The position numbers and the translations under genes are program-made. From NCBI GenBank assembly GCA_963922205.1, contig CAWUHX010000028.1, forward strand, positions 1-64,000: 64,000 nucleotides of DNA. The letters run 5' to 3'. Positions 41,581 through 56,500 of the stretch are shown here, piece by piece (positions within the stretch are counted from its first letter, which is position 1; every line of letters begins with the position of its first letter). Below the pieces are notes generated by a model. It saw only the letters and a program-made list of their open reading frames with translations, was not told where the DNA came from and made no database searches. Source of the stretch: Romanomermis culicivorax (Eukaryota; Nematoda; Enoplea; Mermithida; Mermithidae).

Positions 41581-44500
41581 CTACAGTATGAGGTATAAAG
41601 TTTTCCACTCGTTGAAAATTTGAACCTACTTTTTTGGTTGTCGCTGCGTCTGCTATTTCGAAATAAATGGACTATAGTGGGGACAACAAGGCATGCATGC
41701 AAAAGACGAGGCTTATTACGAATTTTTACTCACCAAAGTCTCATCGCGTCAGGCAAGTTAGACGCGAACGGCGGTAAAAACACGTTCCGCCAGGCAGCCG
41801 CAACGTCACCGTTAGCGTTTGCGGCGACGGCGGCGTTCAGCCGTTGTTGTTCAAAATCGAAAATTTGACTAAAATTGTTGTTCAGATTGGAAGGCGATGC
41901 TGTTGCAGCAGCGGCAGCAGCGGCAGCCGCAGCAAAATGTTGCGGCGAAAGGCCTGCGTGATGATGATGATGATGTTGGTGTTGAAAACTGGACGACGGC
42001 GAAGATAATAAATGACCCGTATTTAGTATAGCATTGAAGAAAAATTCGTAAAAATTAGCTGCCGCCGGAGGCGACAACGGCAAACCTAAAGATCTGCTAC
42101 CCGTCATGAAAGAAAGGCCGTTGGAGTCGCCCATGTCGACTAGGTTCGTCTGTGAAAAAATAACATCATGTGATTGAAAAGTCAGAAAATTATTGCGAAA
42201 CTGTTGAAATGGCAGCATCAAGAAATCATGAAATTCGAATTTCGAGATATATGACTGATGACGCATGGGAGCCGTAGCTAGGCTACCATTGGCAAAATGA
42301 CTGAGTTCGGAACACATGGTCTGGGAGAAACATCAGTCTTACGAGCGGAATGAGAACATTTGATGCATACTTACATGGAAAACTACTAAGGCGCATGGAC
42401 ATATGTTATGTACCAGACCGTTGTGAGAATTTAAAATGTTCAGATCATTTCCTTGAATTAAGTTTTCTTCAAATTTCAGAGCTCACAACTTGGTACCGCA
42501 AGAGATCATTAGAATTTCTTACTTACTAAAAACTTATTTCGGCAGATTTATACCAACTTCAGTTAGGACCTGGCGAGCGAAAATGATTATTCAGCGTGAT
42601 TAGATCAATGTGGGCTATCGATCATATGATAAGTTGAGTGATCGCAGAATTTACAGCTTTCATTACGGTTAGAAAAGATAAAAAATATAGATTTACTCTG
42701 ATCATTCCCTATACAGTATAGCAGGGAAATTCGTACGATAGAAATTTGAAAAACCTGATCATATTTGTACACTACTTTCAGTCTCAATATCACTTAAAAT
42801 ACTAACACTACAACGTTTTTCAAAATATACAATAAAAATTTAGAGCGTGATCCGCGAATATTAGTACATAATCGACGGAAAACACATAAGTATGATATGA
42901 TCATATATTGTGGTTTCCGTGACAAAACTGGTACAATAGAACTTTCTTAGACAACAGAGTTTAGTTCTATAAAATTAGTAATATATCCGTATTTCAATAT
43001 GCTCAATATTTGTTTGAAATGTTCCTAGATAGGAAAACTGGAAAGCAAGTATTATTTTATATATTTATGATTTTCTGTCAAACCATGTCGCATATAAGAC
43101 TCAAAACTTATAAGCCCACACAAACAATCTTTTTGTTCAAGCAGAAAATTTTTAGAAGGTTTTCAAAATGATTTTGACGACTGTACTAGACTTCATGGTA
43201 ATAGTATGGATCAAAAACGACAGAGTGATGTTGGTTTAACACGCTATCATAAGTATAGAAAAAGAAAGAAACAATAATCGAGTTTCTTAAAGTAATGACA
43301 CACGATGTAGCGTAAATATGGTTGAACCACAGAGATTCAATCCTTTAGCTTTAATGCAGAAAAATCATTTTTAATATTTTAAATATTGATGAGTTTCAAG
43401 TTTAAGAATTCACTTCGGATGAAATGAAAAAGTTCCAGAGGCAGTATGTATTATAGCCTATTTTTCTTGAAATGCGTTTAAATAATAAAAGTTGGAAGAA
43501 AGTACCGTTTTATAATTTTAGGTTTTCCAGCACAAGAAATTTATGAACATACTAAACCAACTTTAGCAATTTATAAAAAATTTTGACAACAACTCTGAAA
43601 TTTGTAATTTTTCAATTAGAAGCAATAAATAATAAATATACTATAGGTACATTTATCGGCAATATTCTCACCTGGGCCCCCTTCAATGGCAACTTCGGAC
43701 CTTGCAGTAGACTCCTCTGGGCGGCCAGGAAAGCGGCCGCGTTGCCGCCAAAAAACGTGTTCATCGGCGGCGACCCGGTGCCGGTAGATGTCGGCGGCGA
43801 ATCGGACGTCAGTTCTGCTGCAGCAGCGACGGTCGTCGCCGCCCGATGCCGTTGATGCAGTTGTCCTAAAAGGTACTCGTAAAGGGAATGCGGCGGCGGC
43901 AGCGCCGTAGCATTCATTTGTGACAGATGAGCTGGCGGCGGTTGCGCATGGTGCAAAATGCCGTTCAACGGATTCAGCAGATAGTGCGGCATGAACGACG
44001 GCAGATCGTTGGTAACATCGTGCGATTTCAAAATATCTGAACAGAACGTAGAATTTTTTCTTGTCACGTGACAAATGTGTAGCTTCGCTCTACAGTGCAC
44101 AGAAATTTTTTGCTTAGCAGATGACGCAGGAATTTACATAATCACGAAATGAATAAAACTCCATCCGCACAAATCATGCGGTAATTAATTATTTAGCTGA
44201 TGGCAGACCTGCGATCCTAATCTGAGGAATCGGAACAAACACACACGTATAGAAAATTGCATTTAATGGCTCATCAAAAATATTCTCATGTGATGATGAT
44301 GTGTTTTGCATCATTTTTGAATTGTAGGTTTTCAAATTTCACTGAGGCTTTGAAATTTATGCGTCAAAGATGAATGTATGTTTTTCCTACCGGCAATAAT
44401 TGTACTGTACAACGATCTATCAAACGCATTACCTGCCAGTTACTGAGATGAAAAATACTTTCCCTTATTAATAACATTTATTTAAATTTTAGTGCGAATA

Positions 44501-47500
44501 CTGCTAGTGGACCCGAACGATTAAATCAACATTACTCAATGATGACGGGCTTGAGTTTAATTTTATAATTTAGGTACCGTATTACTTCGGCACCGTCATG
44601 ACTTGACGATATCGAACAAGTAGAAAGAAATTATTGATAAAACCAAATAAAGAAATAGAAACAAAGAATGCAAATTAATAGTAAAGAACCAAATAACAAC
44701 AGTACAGAAAAAGAATGATTGTAATAAACCCAATTGGGAAGGTGTACAAGATGGAAAACTTCAATACAAATGACAAATGAAAGAACTGAAGTCAGGGGCC
44801 GGTTTCTCGAAGCTCCCGAACTTAATTGGTCAGCGAAATTGACAGTTCGTTGACGAAATTTCCGAACTTCGTTGACGAAATTTTTTTGGGGGTTTCCCGA
44901 AGAAAATTCCGTTGACAAGATTTCGCTGACGAAATTTTCAGTTCGTTGACGAAATTTTCTAATTTTTTCCACGAATTGTGGCTTTGAGTTTCTCAAAGTT
45001 CCCTAACTATTTTCCTACCGAAATTTCTTTGATTGATCAATTGTGCAATTTTTTTTGTGTTCTATTTTCCAATGTTTTAAAGGATTGTGTCGCAACTTGG
45101 CGCCAATCTTACTTTGGCGCTCACTCTGGCGCCGGCCTTACTTTGGCCCCTGTCTCACTTTAGTGCCCGTCATGCAAATTTTAGGAGCAGTTTTAAATTT
45201 TACATTATGCTTTACGCTATAAAATATCTGCTATACTTTCCTGTACGAAAATTATGTACTTTGCTAGAATCTTTCGTTGAACTGCAATGCCTTGTGCTAT
45301 TTGATATCATATGAAACATCCAGTAAGTATCCTAAAGATTTACAGGCGTACATTTGATCCAAAACAGTCAATCGGAAGAATTCGACAAATCATACCAAAT
45401 ATATACATCAACTTTTCTGAACATTTTGCAAGATTTAGAATTATTTTTATTTTCGTTAAAAGCGACTATTTTCTTCCTTATCCGATCATTTTCTCGAGTG
45501 TATGTGACGTCAAATTACACTATGTGGAAATTTTTCTTTTAATCTCTACGGATGGATGGATCATTTTTTATTTTTCCTAATCAGTGTTCGGCTAGAAACC
45601 GGAAGAAAAAATCATTGGAACGTAGTCCGGGCTGGAATTCAAAAAACTTTGTCATTTTCTTTATTAAGATTTTGTTTCTTCTACTAGGTGACGTTGAAAA
45701 AGAGTAGATAACTTAAATACCGCTATGTGTTTAGTGAAAGATTGACGGCCTACTATGACAGCAGCCTTAGATTTCTGTACTTCGTTTTTGATCCAGTCGT
45801 GGCTTACAACGGGCACTGCTATAATGTCTCTTCAAAAACTTTTGGGTCCAAAGACCTTAATGTGGACAAGTAAAAAATACCGTAGAAGTGTTTTTATGCA
45901 GGTGCTTGGCAGCAGCAAAGTGATTTTCACAGAATGATGCTTTTTTCACTTCGTGTGCATATAAAAGTGTAAAATTCACGAATTATGATAGATCATTTGA
46001 ATAATGCTCTGTTACTCTAACTCGTTAGAATGCTTTGTTGCAGTGTTTTTTCTGCACAACGGCTTTCTGCTTAGTGCAGAAAAGTCAAAAAAAAGTTTCT
46101 GCACTGCAGCTTTCTCCTGTTACCACTGTTTTTTCCGCCGAGCCTTTTGCCGAAATGGAGGAAGGGGTCAAAGTTTGTTTCCCCATTTTCCCGAAGTCGT
46201 TTTTCGCTAAAAAATACTCTTAGACGCTTTATTTATGTATTTTTGAGCTTTTTCAAACGTTTTGCTGTTTTAAGAGCCTTTAATTCATTAAAATTGAGGA
46301 AACATTTGAAATTTTTGAGTTTGATCGATGTCTAATCTACAAGCATTGCGGAAAAAATTTTCCAGCAAACTATCCAAGAACATAATGACTTTGAATTACG
46401 TGAGAAATTGATGGTCAAGTCCTCTATGATGACAAGTGACAGCCCAAAAAAGATATATATGTTTCCGGCGCGAAGCGCGGAAAAATTTTTTTGGGTATTG
46501 ACATTCTGCGACGCTGGAAAATCAATTTACCAAACATTTATTTCAAGAATTAGATTCGGGTTTTGTGTTTAAAAGTCGTAATTTCTAGAATTTATATTTG
46601 AAAAATTTTAAAACCAGTAATTTATTCGCAAACTCTCATGAGCTTGGCCGAAAAAGTATGAGCAAGAAGAGTAGAAATTTCCGAAAACTACTTCCATGAA
46701 GCTTTTCGATTGATTTTACGTTAAGAAAGGAATAATCGTTTCAAAAAGTTCACAGACATGACGTATTGATCTTTCTCAAAAAATGTGTCAAGGAAAAAAT
46801 GTGAGTCTTCATTAAATATCAAGATAAAATATTGAAGATTACCAATTAAAACGTGAGATAATACGTTTAAGATGATGAAAACTATTAAAGATTAAATGAT
46901 AAGTGGAGGTAGACATGCTAGGAGCTGCACCTGAGCTAGGAAATGAATAATATTAAAGTTATAACCGGCGCGGAGCGCCGGAAAATGTTGGAATTATGAC
47001 CATCTTAAATGCACCAAAATGCATCCTTTCTGTATCCGATGTGATCAAACACACGACTTAAAAAATTCTGCACCAGTGCAGAAATCACCAAAAAAAATTC
47101 TGCACGAAGCCTAAAAATTCTGCACTGTGCAGAAAAAAACTGTGCTTTGTTGCAAAGATTTCAATGACTTATAACTTGCGCTTTTTGTTCATGACTTTCT
47201 GGATAGGATTATAGAAGTGTTGACCCTACTGTATCTGTTTTTCTCACAATATTTCTCCTCTTAAACGCTGCGAGACGCGGAAAATTAGCTCAACATAAAA
47301 AGCCACGCTTTGACTAGAAAATGAAACTTTTTTGACCCTTTTTCGAGCCAAATCGATTTAGCCCTCTTTTTTGATATGCTAATGAATTCGGTGAATATGT
47401 TTCGTTTGATGTTTACGTGTGTCCACCTTTAGCCGGCGTGCAGAAAACCATCATCATCGTAGCACCTAATAATAAACTAAACCACAGTAAGAAATCGATG

Positions 47501-50500
47501 GAAAATGAAAGAAGGACGGAGAAAGATAAAAAACAAAAATACCGGGAACGTATCCAATTGCAGGCCAATGTGAATGAGAAGAAGAATAGAACATCCCCAT
47601 TCTGGTTATCAGGAGTATTGGAGCTGGAGCAAACAATGGCTGCAACATCCCATTGTAACAACGCCATTTCTGGCATAGATGCCCCGAATAGAAGAAAATT
47701 AATCTTTTGAGCGTCACTCAGCGAAACGGATCTCGAAGAAAGAATATAAAAATTGAACCAGTTTAGGACAATTGATCGACAAAATAATTTGGTAAGATGA
47801 CAGAAAAGGGAAAAATCACTTGATGCCATCTGCTGCTTGTAAAAAACGATGCATTCAAATACAAGTTCGTTTAAAATGTCTCACTCAGCAAATGAAGCAC
47901 TGAAAAGTCATAATTTTTTTTGAGACCAACACCACAATTTGATTTGTCATTTGAAGACGCTATTTTGATCATGCCCATATTCTGGCAATCCTGAATAATA
48001 TTGTAAGTACATGATTGAAAACAGAAGACACAAACTTTGATACTGTTGTATAAGTGTAATCCAAAGACATCGACCAAAAATTTATAGTATGTAACTCGTA
48101 TTTGGATGACTACTCGGCAGAAAGATGCGACGCTTTGCAAAAACACACCAAGTCGGTGGAACATCATCAAATTTCCATAACTTGATTGAATTTTGTAGCT
48201 TTTTGACAAAAAACAGTACCATATTTCAGCACAGAATCAAACTTTCACAGATTTTACAGAATTATCCATTACTTTAAACAGGTTGGTATAAAGATGTTCA
48301 AACTTCCGTTGTAAATGTAAATATATGAAATAAACTGATTGGCTACTGACCTTATGTGACGTGCAACAGCAATCCTATTGTCCGACTTGTTGATTACTAT
48401 CCGGTGTACTTCAACGTGATAATGTATAACAATGAAATTACTTCGAGTTTAACTGACCACTCAGAGTATAAAACATTCAGAACTAATGACTTCTTTTCTG
48501 CAAGCGTGCATTCATTGCTCCACCTCCACTCACTCCATATGGCGGTCAGAAAAGGACCTGTACAGCCAGGTCAGCTATTCATTTTTTCAGAAGTATTGTT
48601 AATGTAACAAATCAGAAATGTCAAAAATAACGATTTCTGACAAATCATGTCCGCAATTTCAATGTGCTGTTATTCAATGGGATACAACGTATAAAAACCG
48701 GAGTATGTCAGGACATCTGCTAGTACAACAGCTATTGAGAGCAATTTGAGTTGAGATGCAATTACACCACAGCGAGAGCAGCAGTCCAGAAGTCCAGAAA
48801 CACTTTTCCCTTCTATGTTATTCTTTAAAAAATTGAACTTAGCATTTATGCTTGAAAATCAAATTTTTAGATACCTAAATCACTACAATGTAGAGTTTGA
48901 AATGTTCAAGACAGAATTCTATAATTCATAGAATCGAGTTTTCGAATCACAGTTCAGCAGAATCACTTGACGAATTTAATTTCTTACTTGGAGTTATTAG
49001 TGACAAGTTGTGTATTAACTTTTGTCCCATATAGTAAACCTTGACAATGCAAATTATAAGCTTGCGACTCGTCACTTTTTTGGCAAATCATTTCTGACCG
49101 AATATTCAACTTTGATATTTTTTCCTACTGTAAACTGGCCTTTCATCTTACCTTTATTCCGTTGCAATATGTATCAGGATGATTGATATGCGGCGAGCCA
49201 TCACCTTATCTTTGCCAGCATTTTTTCTAGAGAAAATTATCATTTTTTTTTGTTTCTCTTCCGACAATCGTAAAACAGAAACTAAAATTTCTCTTGGCGC
49301 AAAAAATGAAGAATGATCATTCGAATTTTTTTCTTCTTACCTACTCGAATAGCCTACTCGTTCAAAAACCTAATTAGCGAAATATAATCAGTTGTAAAAA
49401 ACCTTATATCTTGTACATTGCATGAGAGACAAAAACATCATTTCAGGGGCAAGAGGATTACTGTAAGGTAAAATGTCTAGGTACATAAATTCCATTCATT
49501 ATTTTTGGAACAGATGATATCTTCACACTGTGATATACACTAGAAACTTATTACAGTAAAATAGGCACAGTATGCACATTTTTTGTCAAGAAAATGATCA
49601 CGAAAGGGTCAAATAATGAGAATGATCTGGACATTCGACATGCATAATGCAAAAATATAATTAGCGGCAAAAAACACTGCACGAGGCACTGCTCTCACAC
49701 ATTTTTTCAGTTAGAGTTTTTTTGCCATTTTTTGCCGTTCCTAATCAAATCTGAAAAATTACTCGAATTTACGTACAGAGCCCAATTATTGTCAAACATG
49801 TGCATGAGCAATGGGTTTTATCATCACTTTTTCTTACGCAGATGCATTTGCATACAGACATTTGACCGGGAGCCTTTCGTAGAAAAAATTTGCGCTTCTA
49901 ATGGAGTGTTTTTCTCACTGACGGCACACTATGCATTCGTGATTCTTAGTTACAGAAAGGAAGACGAAAAAGTGGGGAGATTTTTCGGCGGTATACTGTA
50001 GAGGAAATACTGTTCGCGTGCACTCGGATTAGATTGGATTTTTTACAATGCACCGCTTAATTGCGCGCCGGTGGTTGCATAGAAGGTTATCAAAGTTTAA
50101 CACGAAAAATTGCTCCGAGAAAAAAAAGAAGAATTTCTCTTCAGGGGGTTCATGAAAACGAAATTTACACGCCTCCCACAGGGCACGCAGAATACGACTG
50201 GTTTTTATGTCGAGAGAGAGAGCAGTAAATTGAAAGCAAAAAAGTACAATAAGCACGTGGGTCATGAAAATTGTTGAAGACATACTGTAGATGTCTTAGA
50301 ATATGCTCTGGTTACTCCATACAGTAGGATATGAAGGGTGGGTAAGATTGTTCAAGTTAGCATGCATTGCATTTTATAACGTTTTTTAAATAGGTCCGTA
50401 CCACTAACAGTAAGGCTCTGCATGTAAAGTATGAAATGGAACATGTCATAGCGGCAACCCGAGAAACGTTACACTGATCATCCGAAGCGAGATGTGGAAC

Positions 50501-53500
50501 GATACTGGTTGGTTTGAGCTATGTAGAGTGTGTTTGTGTCGATCATTAGAAATTAAATCTTTCACTTATATTTTTGGAGGAGATGAACTCTAAAATGATA
50601 AATACATGTCGTAAGACCTAGCTTTGATTTTGTACAGAATTTACAAAGTCAATGCCATACATCGTCTTTGAAATACATGTTTTTATTTTCTGTGCTATGA
50701 TTTTCTACAAACTTCACGTGTCAAAACTAAATTTTAGCCGCAATTCAGAAACTTGCACACCATATTTTTTATCGACGTACTCCCCTGGCAAGATTAATAA
50801 TCCTTCATTAGTTGTCCAAAATTACTGCATGTTTCCAGTATTCCACAGGCTTACTATAGAGATTTAGTTTACATGCTTTCCAATGATTACTGCAGTAGAT
50901 ATCAAGAAAAAAGAATGTTTGAGAGGATTTGATGAATAAAATGATATGTGTAATTGCAAACATTTGTAAATCTCATTTGTTGTGGTCACACTGGTGATTC
51001 TAAAAGGACATGCTCACGTAACGCACAATTTCTGTTTCCACAATGGTTCGCTTATTGTAAGGACGTGTGGTTTAATTTTGCAACCAACTTTTGATAAGCA
51101 TAACGGGGAATATGACATCCGGAGGGGGCTAGAAGACTCACCAGGGCTAGAAGACGTCTTCGATCCTGCGGAACACCTTTCCGCTAAATTTTGATGGTGC
51201 CTAGAATGGTTCAAAAACGAACGTCCCGTCGTTGCCGCCGTAGACTCCCGTTTATTTTCACCACAGCCGTTTATCCTTTGACCCGGTTTAGATTTTTGCG
51301 TCCGCCTAAGGTGTATCTGTTTGGCCATGATGAAACGGCGACTATTGACTAAAGCACACTAGAAAAAAGTACTTATGAGTAATACGTCGTGGGAATGATA
51401 TGAAAATTAGAATGCACAGAAATTATACTTTTTTACAGTCGCAATTTTTGTAAGGGCAGCTATTTTTGTGGCCTTTCAAGGGCGGCGGCTCGGCGTTGTT
51501 CGAATGGACGCTGCATCTAGCGCATTTTGGGTTCCTTGTTTTTACTAAAAAGAGCCCACTGTAATATGGATAAATTATAGTAGTTATTTGTAGACGAAAA
51601 GAAACCCTGTGAAGCCGTGAACTTGATGCAAACCATACATACCCATTTACTTTTGAATGATTAGCCTGACCTGACATGAAATTTTTATGGAGTGGCAAGC
51701 TTTATATTGTCGTAAAAAAGTCAAGTTTATTCACGTTAAATGAAGCCCAAAAATCAAGGAAACATATTTTTGATTTGAAAAAAACAAGGAGAGAAAAATG
51801 CGTTTTTTTTTGAAATTTTGACTTTGCAGTTTGTAGATCAAAAAAATTTCTGTCATAGACTACAGTAATAAGCCAATAATTTTTTCCGTATCGAATTTAC
51901 TTTCATCGATTCCCTGTCGTTTCAGAATAGACTATAGATGAGTGGTCGAGTGCCCTAGAAAATTTTTACAGGTCAGGAAGTCTCAACTTTAATTCTTTAA
52001 TACTCACAATCTGAACAGTAATTGGATATCTTTTGCGCACATCTCGAAGCAACTGTCGGGGCGTGCATAAATTATGGCTGATGCGAAAGAACAATGCCGC
52101 TGACATGAGGTTTATTCACGTAAATGGTTCTGATTGTATATAATTCGACCCCAAAGGTTAATGGCTCATAATATTTGTTAACGCTTTTTTGTGCTTCATT
52201 GGAATTCATAGAATTGATCTCGTAAGGGAGTTCGATCTACAGTGCCGCACAAAACTTCGTCTGATATTCAGTTCAGCAATGGAAAATGAAAACAGATATG
52301 CAGTCATGGTGTAGATTGACATGTTGGACTCCATTTTATAATGTGAACTTTCCACATTTCTTCAATCTCTTGTTACATTTCTTCAATGACAAGGGCCATA
52401 AAATCAAGAATCAATAAATTCTAGAAACAGCATCCGGTAGTTGACCTTTTTCTTAAAGATTAGCTTCTTTCAATTTTGACTATTGTAATTTCATTTGATA
52501 ATATCAATTCAAAATAAAATAATTTTCACATAGAAAAATGGTCTCACGAAAAAAATGACGTGAATAAAAATGTGAGCAACTCGTGTAGTGTCGAGAAAAA
52601 CGGAATATTATCAGCTCAGCCACTGTAATGATGAGTGGTATTTTGTTAAATATTTACGCACATTCTAGCAGAGGAAACCGTTTGTCAATTCTAAGCTTTT
52701 GATTTTCAACCTAAGGAATTGTTCATCGAACTACGAAAAAACTAATTTCATAGTTCACTAGATGAGATCATTAGCATAGGAATTTTGTCCTTGATTGACA
52801 CTAGATTGATGATTGTATAAAATGCAAAAAAACGTTCCAATTTTTTGGAGTGTTCCATGCAATTTGGCGCAATTTCCCGAAAAAAGGCCGTTTTTGTAGA
52901 TCCCGCACAAAAACTACAGTGTTCAAAAATAGCCGGCGTGGGACGGTAGAGTTCTTTCTTCCTAGTAGTCGGCTTTTCGTCTTTTTACCTAGCAATTTAC
53001 CAACAACTCTTTTCGTACTGAATTTGAGGGAAGAAATATTTTAGGACAAAAAATCCTATTTTCGCCGTCCGGTCTGCTTTTTTTGAAACTCGACCAACTG
53101 ACGTCATTTTTACGAGAAAACCCTTCTCGTTTTTCCGCTTATCGTGCGTTGAGAAATTTGCTCCCATGGATAATTTCCAGGAGGAAATTTGCATAAAAAA
53201 TATTCGTCGCGTATGCCACGGCGACTAATCCTTCAAAACTAGTTTCCATATCTGTCGCGCGCTCGCTCTTGCAAAAAAAGACATTGATTCGCGTTTCATT
53301 ACGTAACATGAAGGTACCTTCGGGCCTAGTTTTTCCTGCTGGCACGTAAATGAAACACGCAGGGATACAGTATACCCGCCCATTCTTACTGTAACTAATT
53401 AGAGGCAGCTTTTTCATGAGCGTCCATGTGATATTTTTCGTTTGGCGCCCGGCCAAGTCGCAAAAAACTGGGAATGCAACGTCCTGGGTGTGTGTACCGA

Positions 53501-56500
53501 TGGCGTTTTTTTGGTCTAAACTTATCTTCTCCAAAAATGCTGAATCTGCTGCGCTCATTCCCAAGGTAACTTTATCGTGTGACGTTACGAAAAAAACGAT
53601 CAAACAAAAAATAGTGCGTCGTAAATTTAGCGATGAAGAACTTCTCTTCCTTAATAGTTGTTTGGTACGCAAAATTGCGACTTTCAGAATTCTCGTGAGC
53701 ATGACAAACAAATCGAATTAGTTTGGAAAGCGGAGTGAAGAAAAGAGGACACATAAAGCTTGGGTTGGGGTTAGAGTTTTTGAAATCCCTCGGAAAAACG
53801 TGATGATTCCGGCGTTTACCCATGAGTGGACTAACAGATATTCAGCAACAAATCATTCAAACCACGCAAATAAAATTTTCCACCTGCGCATCAGGTTTTA
53901 GCTCAATCTCCTTTGACTTATTATCGAGAAATCAAAAGAAATCTATGATTTCACGAAAATGCAAAATGAAGAAGTCTTCTGTTTCATATATATACAAAAA
54001 TTGTATAATTATAAAAAATTACATCGAATTCCTTGTGCATTGTCTTGTCGTAAAGTGCAGAAGTTAATACAAAAAGAAGAGTTTTAGTCTATACATTGTA
54101 GGTATCATAGTAATGTTCACGGGACATGAAACCAAATGCCTAGTTTAGAATTTTGGTTGAAAGTTTAGGAACGCGAATAATTAAATATAAGTTCGTCAGG
54201 ATATGAAAGATTTTGCGCCAAATGCAGTTTTTATGTGTCCAAAATCAAACATGGCAAAAAATTCCATGAAAATTTTAGCACGCAAAAAATAGTCTTAGAA
54301 ACATTACACATACGCTGTTTTTGAATGCATATCGTTTCAGGATTTGCATGTGCGGCCTTCTCATATAATCTTCTCCAAATTGAACATCATAGTAAGAGAT
54401 GTAAAGAAGCACATTGATAATTATAGACGCCAAAGGTTCATGATATTAGGATATATGTTCAAGAAACAGAGTAGTCGCGTTTATGTGGCCATATACTGCA
54501 AAGAAGTTCTTGTACCATTTGTCCAGCTCAAGCATTCCAGAAAAATTCGAATTATTTTCTGCTTGAAAAATGAAGGTAAATCATGAGAATGATATTCGAA
54601 GAAAGTCGACAGATACAATTCTCTCCATTTTTCGATTCTAAACTTGTAATATGCTTATGATGAAACAATCGTGTTTATGGCCATTTTTTGACGATCAGCG
54701 GTTTTTGTAGTGTATCATCTCGAAATTGGGCGGTCCGGTTTATGACGTGAAACACTTTTTTCCGGGTTTACTGTAGCACCGATAACGGAAAAATTTTTTC
54801 CTCTCCATTCGTTTCAAAAATTAATTGCCCGGAATCATGCATTTCTCTTCGTCTGCCGTACCAAGATAGAAAAAAGATTGGCAACTTTTTTCGTCAAAGT
54901 AAAAACTGAACCCTCGCTCAGCGTAATTTTTGCTTAAAGCGAATATAAATCAAGGAACGCCTTTTTGATAGATGTTCTACCATGTAATGGACCACTAAGA
55001 GGGATTTTCGAGCGCCCTTCTTTTCTCCAAAGTTTGTCATAAATTTTTGAATCGAAAAATTTTCACGCATTCAGGAAGCACTATCACTTTTCTAAAACCA
55101 AAGAATATGTCAAGTCGTCAGAATAGCGAAGCAAGCACATTGGAACTTTCCATGTTTGTTGTTTATTCTTTTTAGTCTTGTGGGGATAGTTTGTGTCCTA
55201 GAGATTTCCTTCAGCTTAAACATTGTAAAACGTAAACAAGTACATGCCGTCTCTCTGTCTCTTCAAAAGTCACGTTTGTCTACGGCTTTATTGGATTCAG
55301 GCTTTGTTACCCGGATAAACATTCATTGTTCCTGGTGCTAATCTGACGACGTATGTTCCTAATTTTGGACGGTAGCTAAATTTATGAATACGTGTGAAAT
55401 GATCATTCCTCGAAATCCACGTTTCAGCGTCTGCGGCGAACGTGAACTTTTCAGCTTTTTCAAAGCTCAAAGTTTTAAAATTGTAGCATAGTCATGGTGT
55501 CAAGTTTTGGATAGCAGCTTTACTAACTGAATCATGTTTAGTGCGAACCTCTCCTCGTATATTTAAAAAATGATTTGAGAAGCTGTAAAAGAACCATGGT
55601 TCATGTACAGTTAAAATGTTGCTATCTGATCATCATCACATATGTCTTGACTTCTTAGAAAACAGGGAAACGGCTATGAGCTGATATCGCAAATTCAGCA
55701 TGGTGACATTGATATTTTTAGAAAATGAACACTACACTCGTGATATGTAATGTACACTGGTTTCTCGATAATTTCATTACAGTCCACAACTGATAAGAAC
55801 ATGAAATAAAAGAAGGGTTCGCAAAAAAAGAAAAGTACAAGTCAGAATAATTTTGAAATGAAAGTTTTTTTCGAAACAAAAGAATAGTTGCTTATCACTC
55901 ACAAAGTCATCATGTTTTTATGTAGAACAATGCCATCCGAATTTCTTCTTGGCAGGTTTGTGATCCTTAAGGTCAAGCCACATACTTTTTCTGACTTGGT
56001 AGAGATGTGATAATCTATGCGTTAAAAACCTGCAAATTACATAATAATCAACAGATCTTGTCGAGATCTATTCGACAGCATCAGTAAAGCTGTGATCGTT
56101 CGATGAGAATTCGAAATTTATATTTCTCGCAGGATTTTATGGCTATACAAATGGTGTAATATAACATACTGGGATTAGGGATCAGAATCAAATTTAGACA
56201 AGTGTTTCAAAACTATTCAGATATGTGAGCAAAGGCTGAATAGAATTTGTAAATTCTTTCTAAAGCTTCCAACTCACTCCTTGGCCTACAAAGCACCAAA
56301 GTCCCTACAGCAGCTACTTACTTTTCGAAATTCCATCCAATTTCTCGTTGCCCGTTGGCGATCCGTTTTTCTCCCGTTCGCTGTTTATCGCCTTGTTGAG
56401 TTTGCGCCGCTGATCGACCAGATCGCAATTCGGGCATTCGCAAACGGCGTACTTGCAATGTCTCTTGTGGCCTTTGCGTGGAACTTCGACTCCGTGGTTC

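Larger units (their letters stand above)
45180..51141. other. Intron 4 of the DM gene, mostly featureless
   Basis: AT-rich. It contains a diverged R2 copy (about 46455-46640), a second GGCGC(G/C)GAGCGCCGG block near 46968, CTGCAC-type low-complexity sequence (46030-46110, 47055-47150) and an unexplained plus-strand frame at 47417-47710. Nothing else supportable. Confidence 0.4.
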
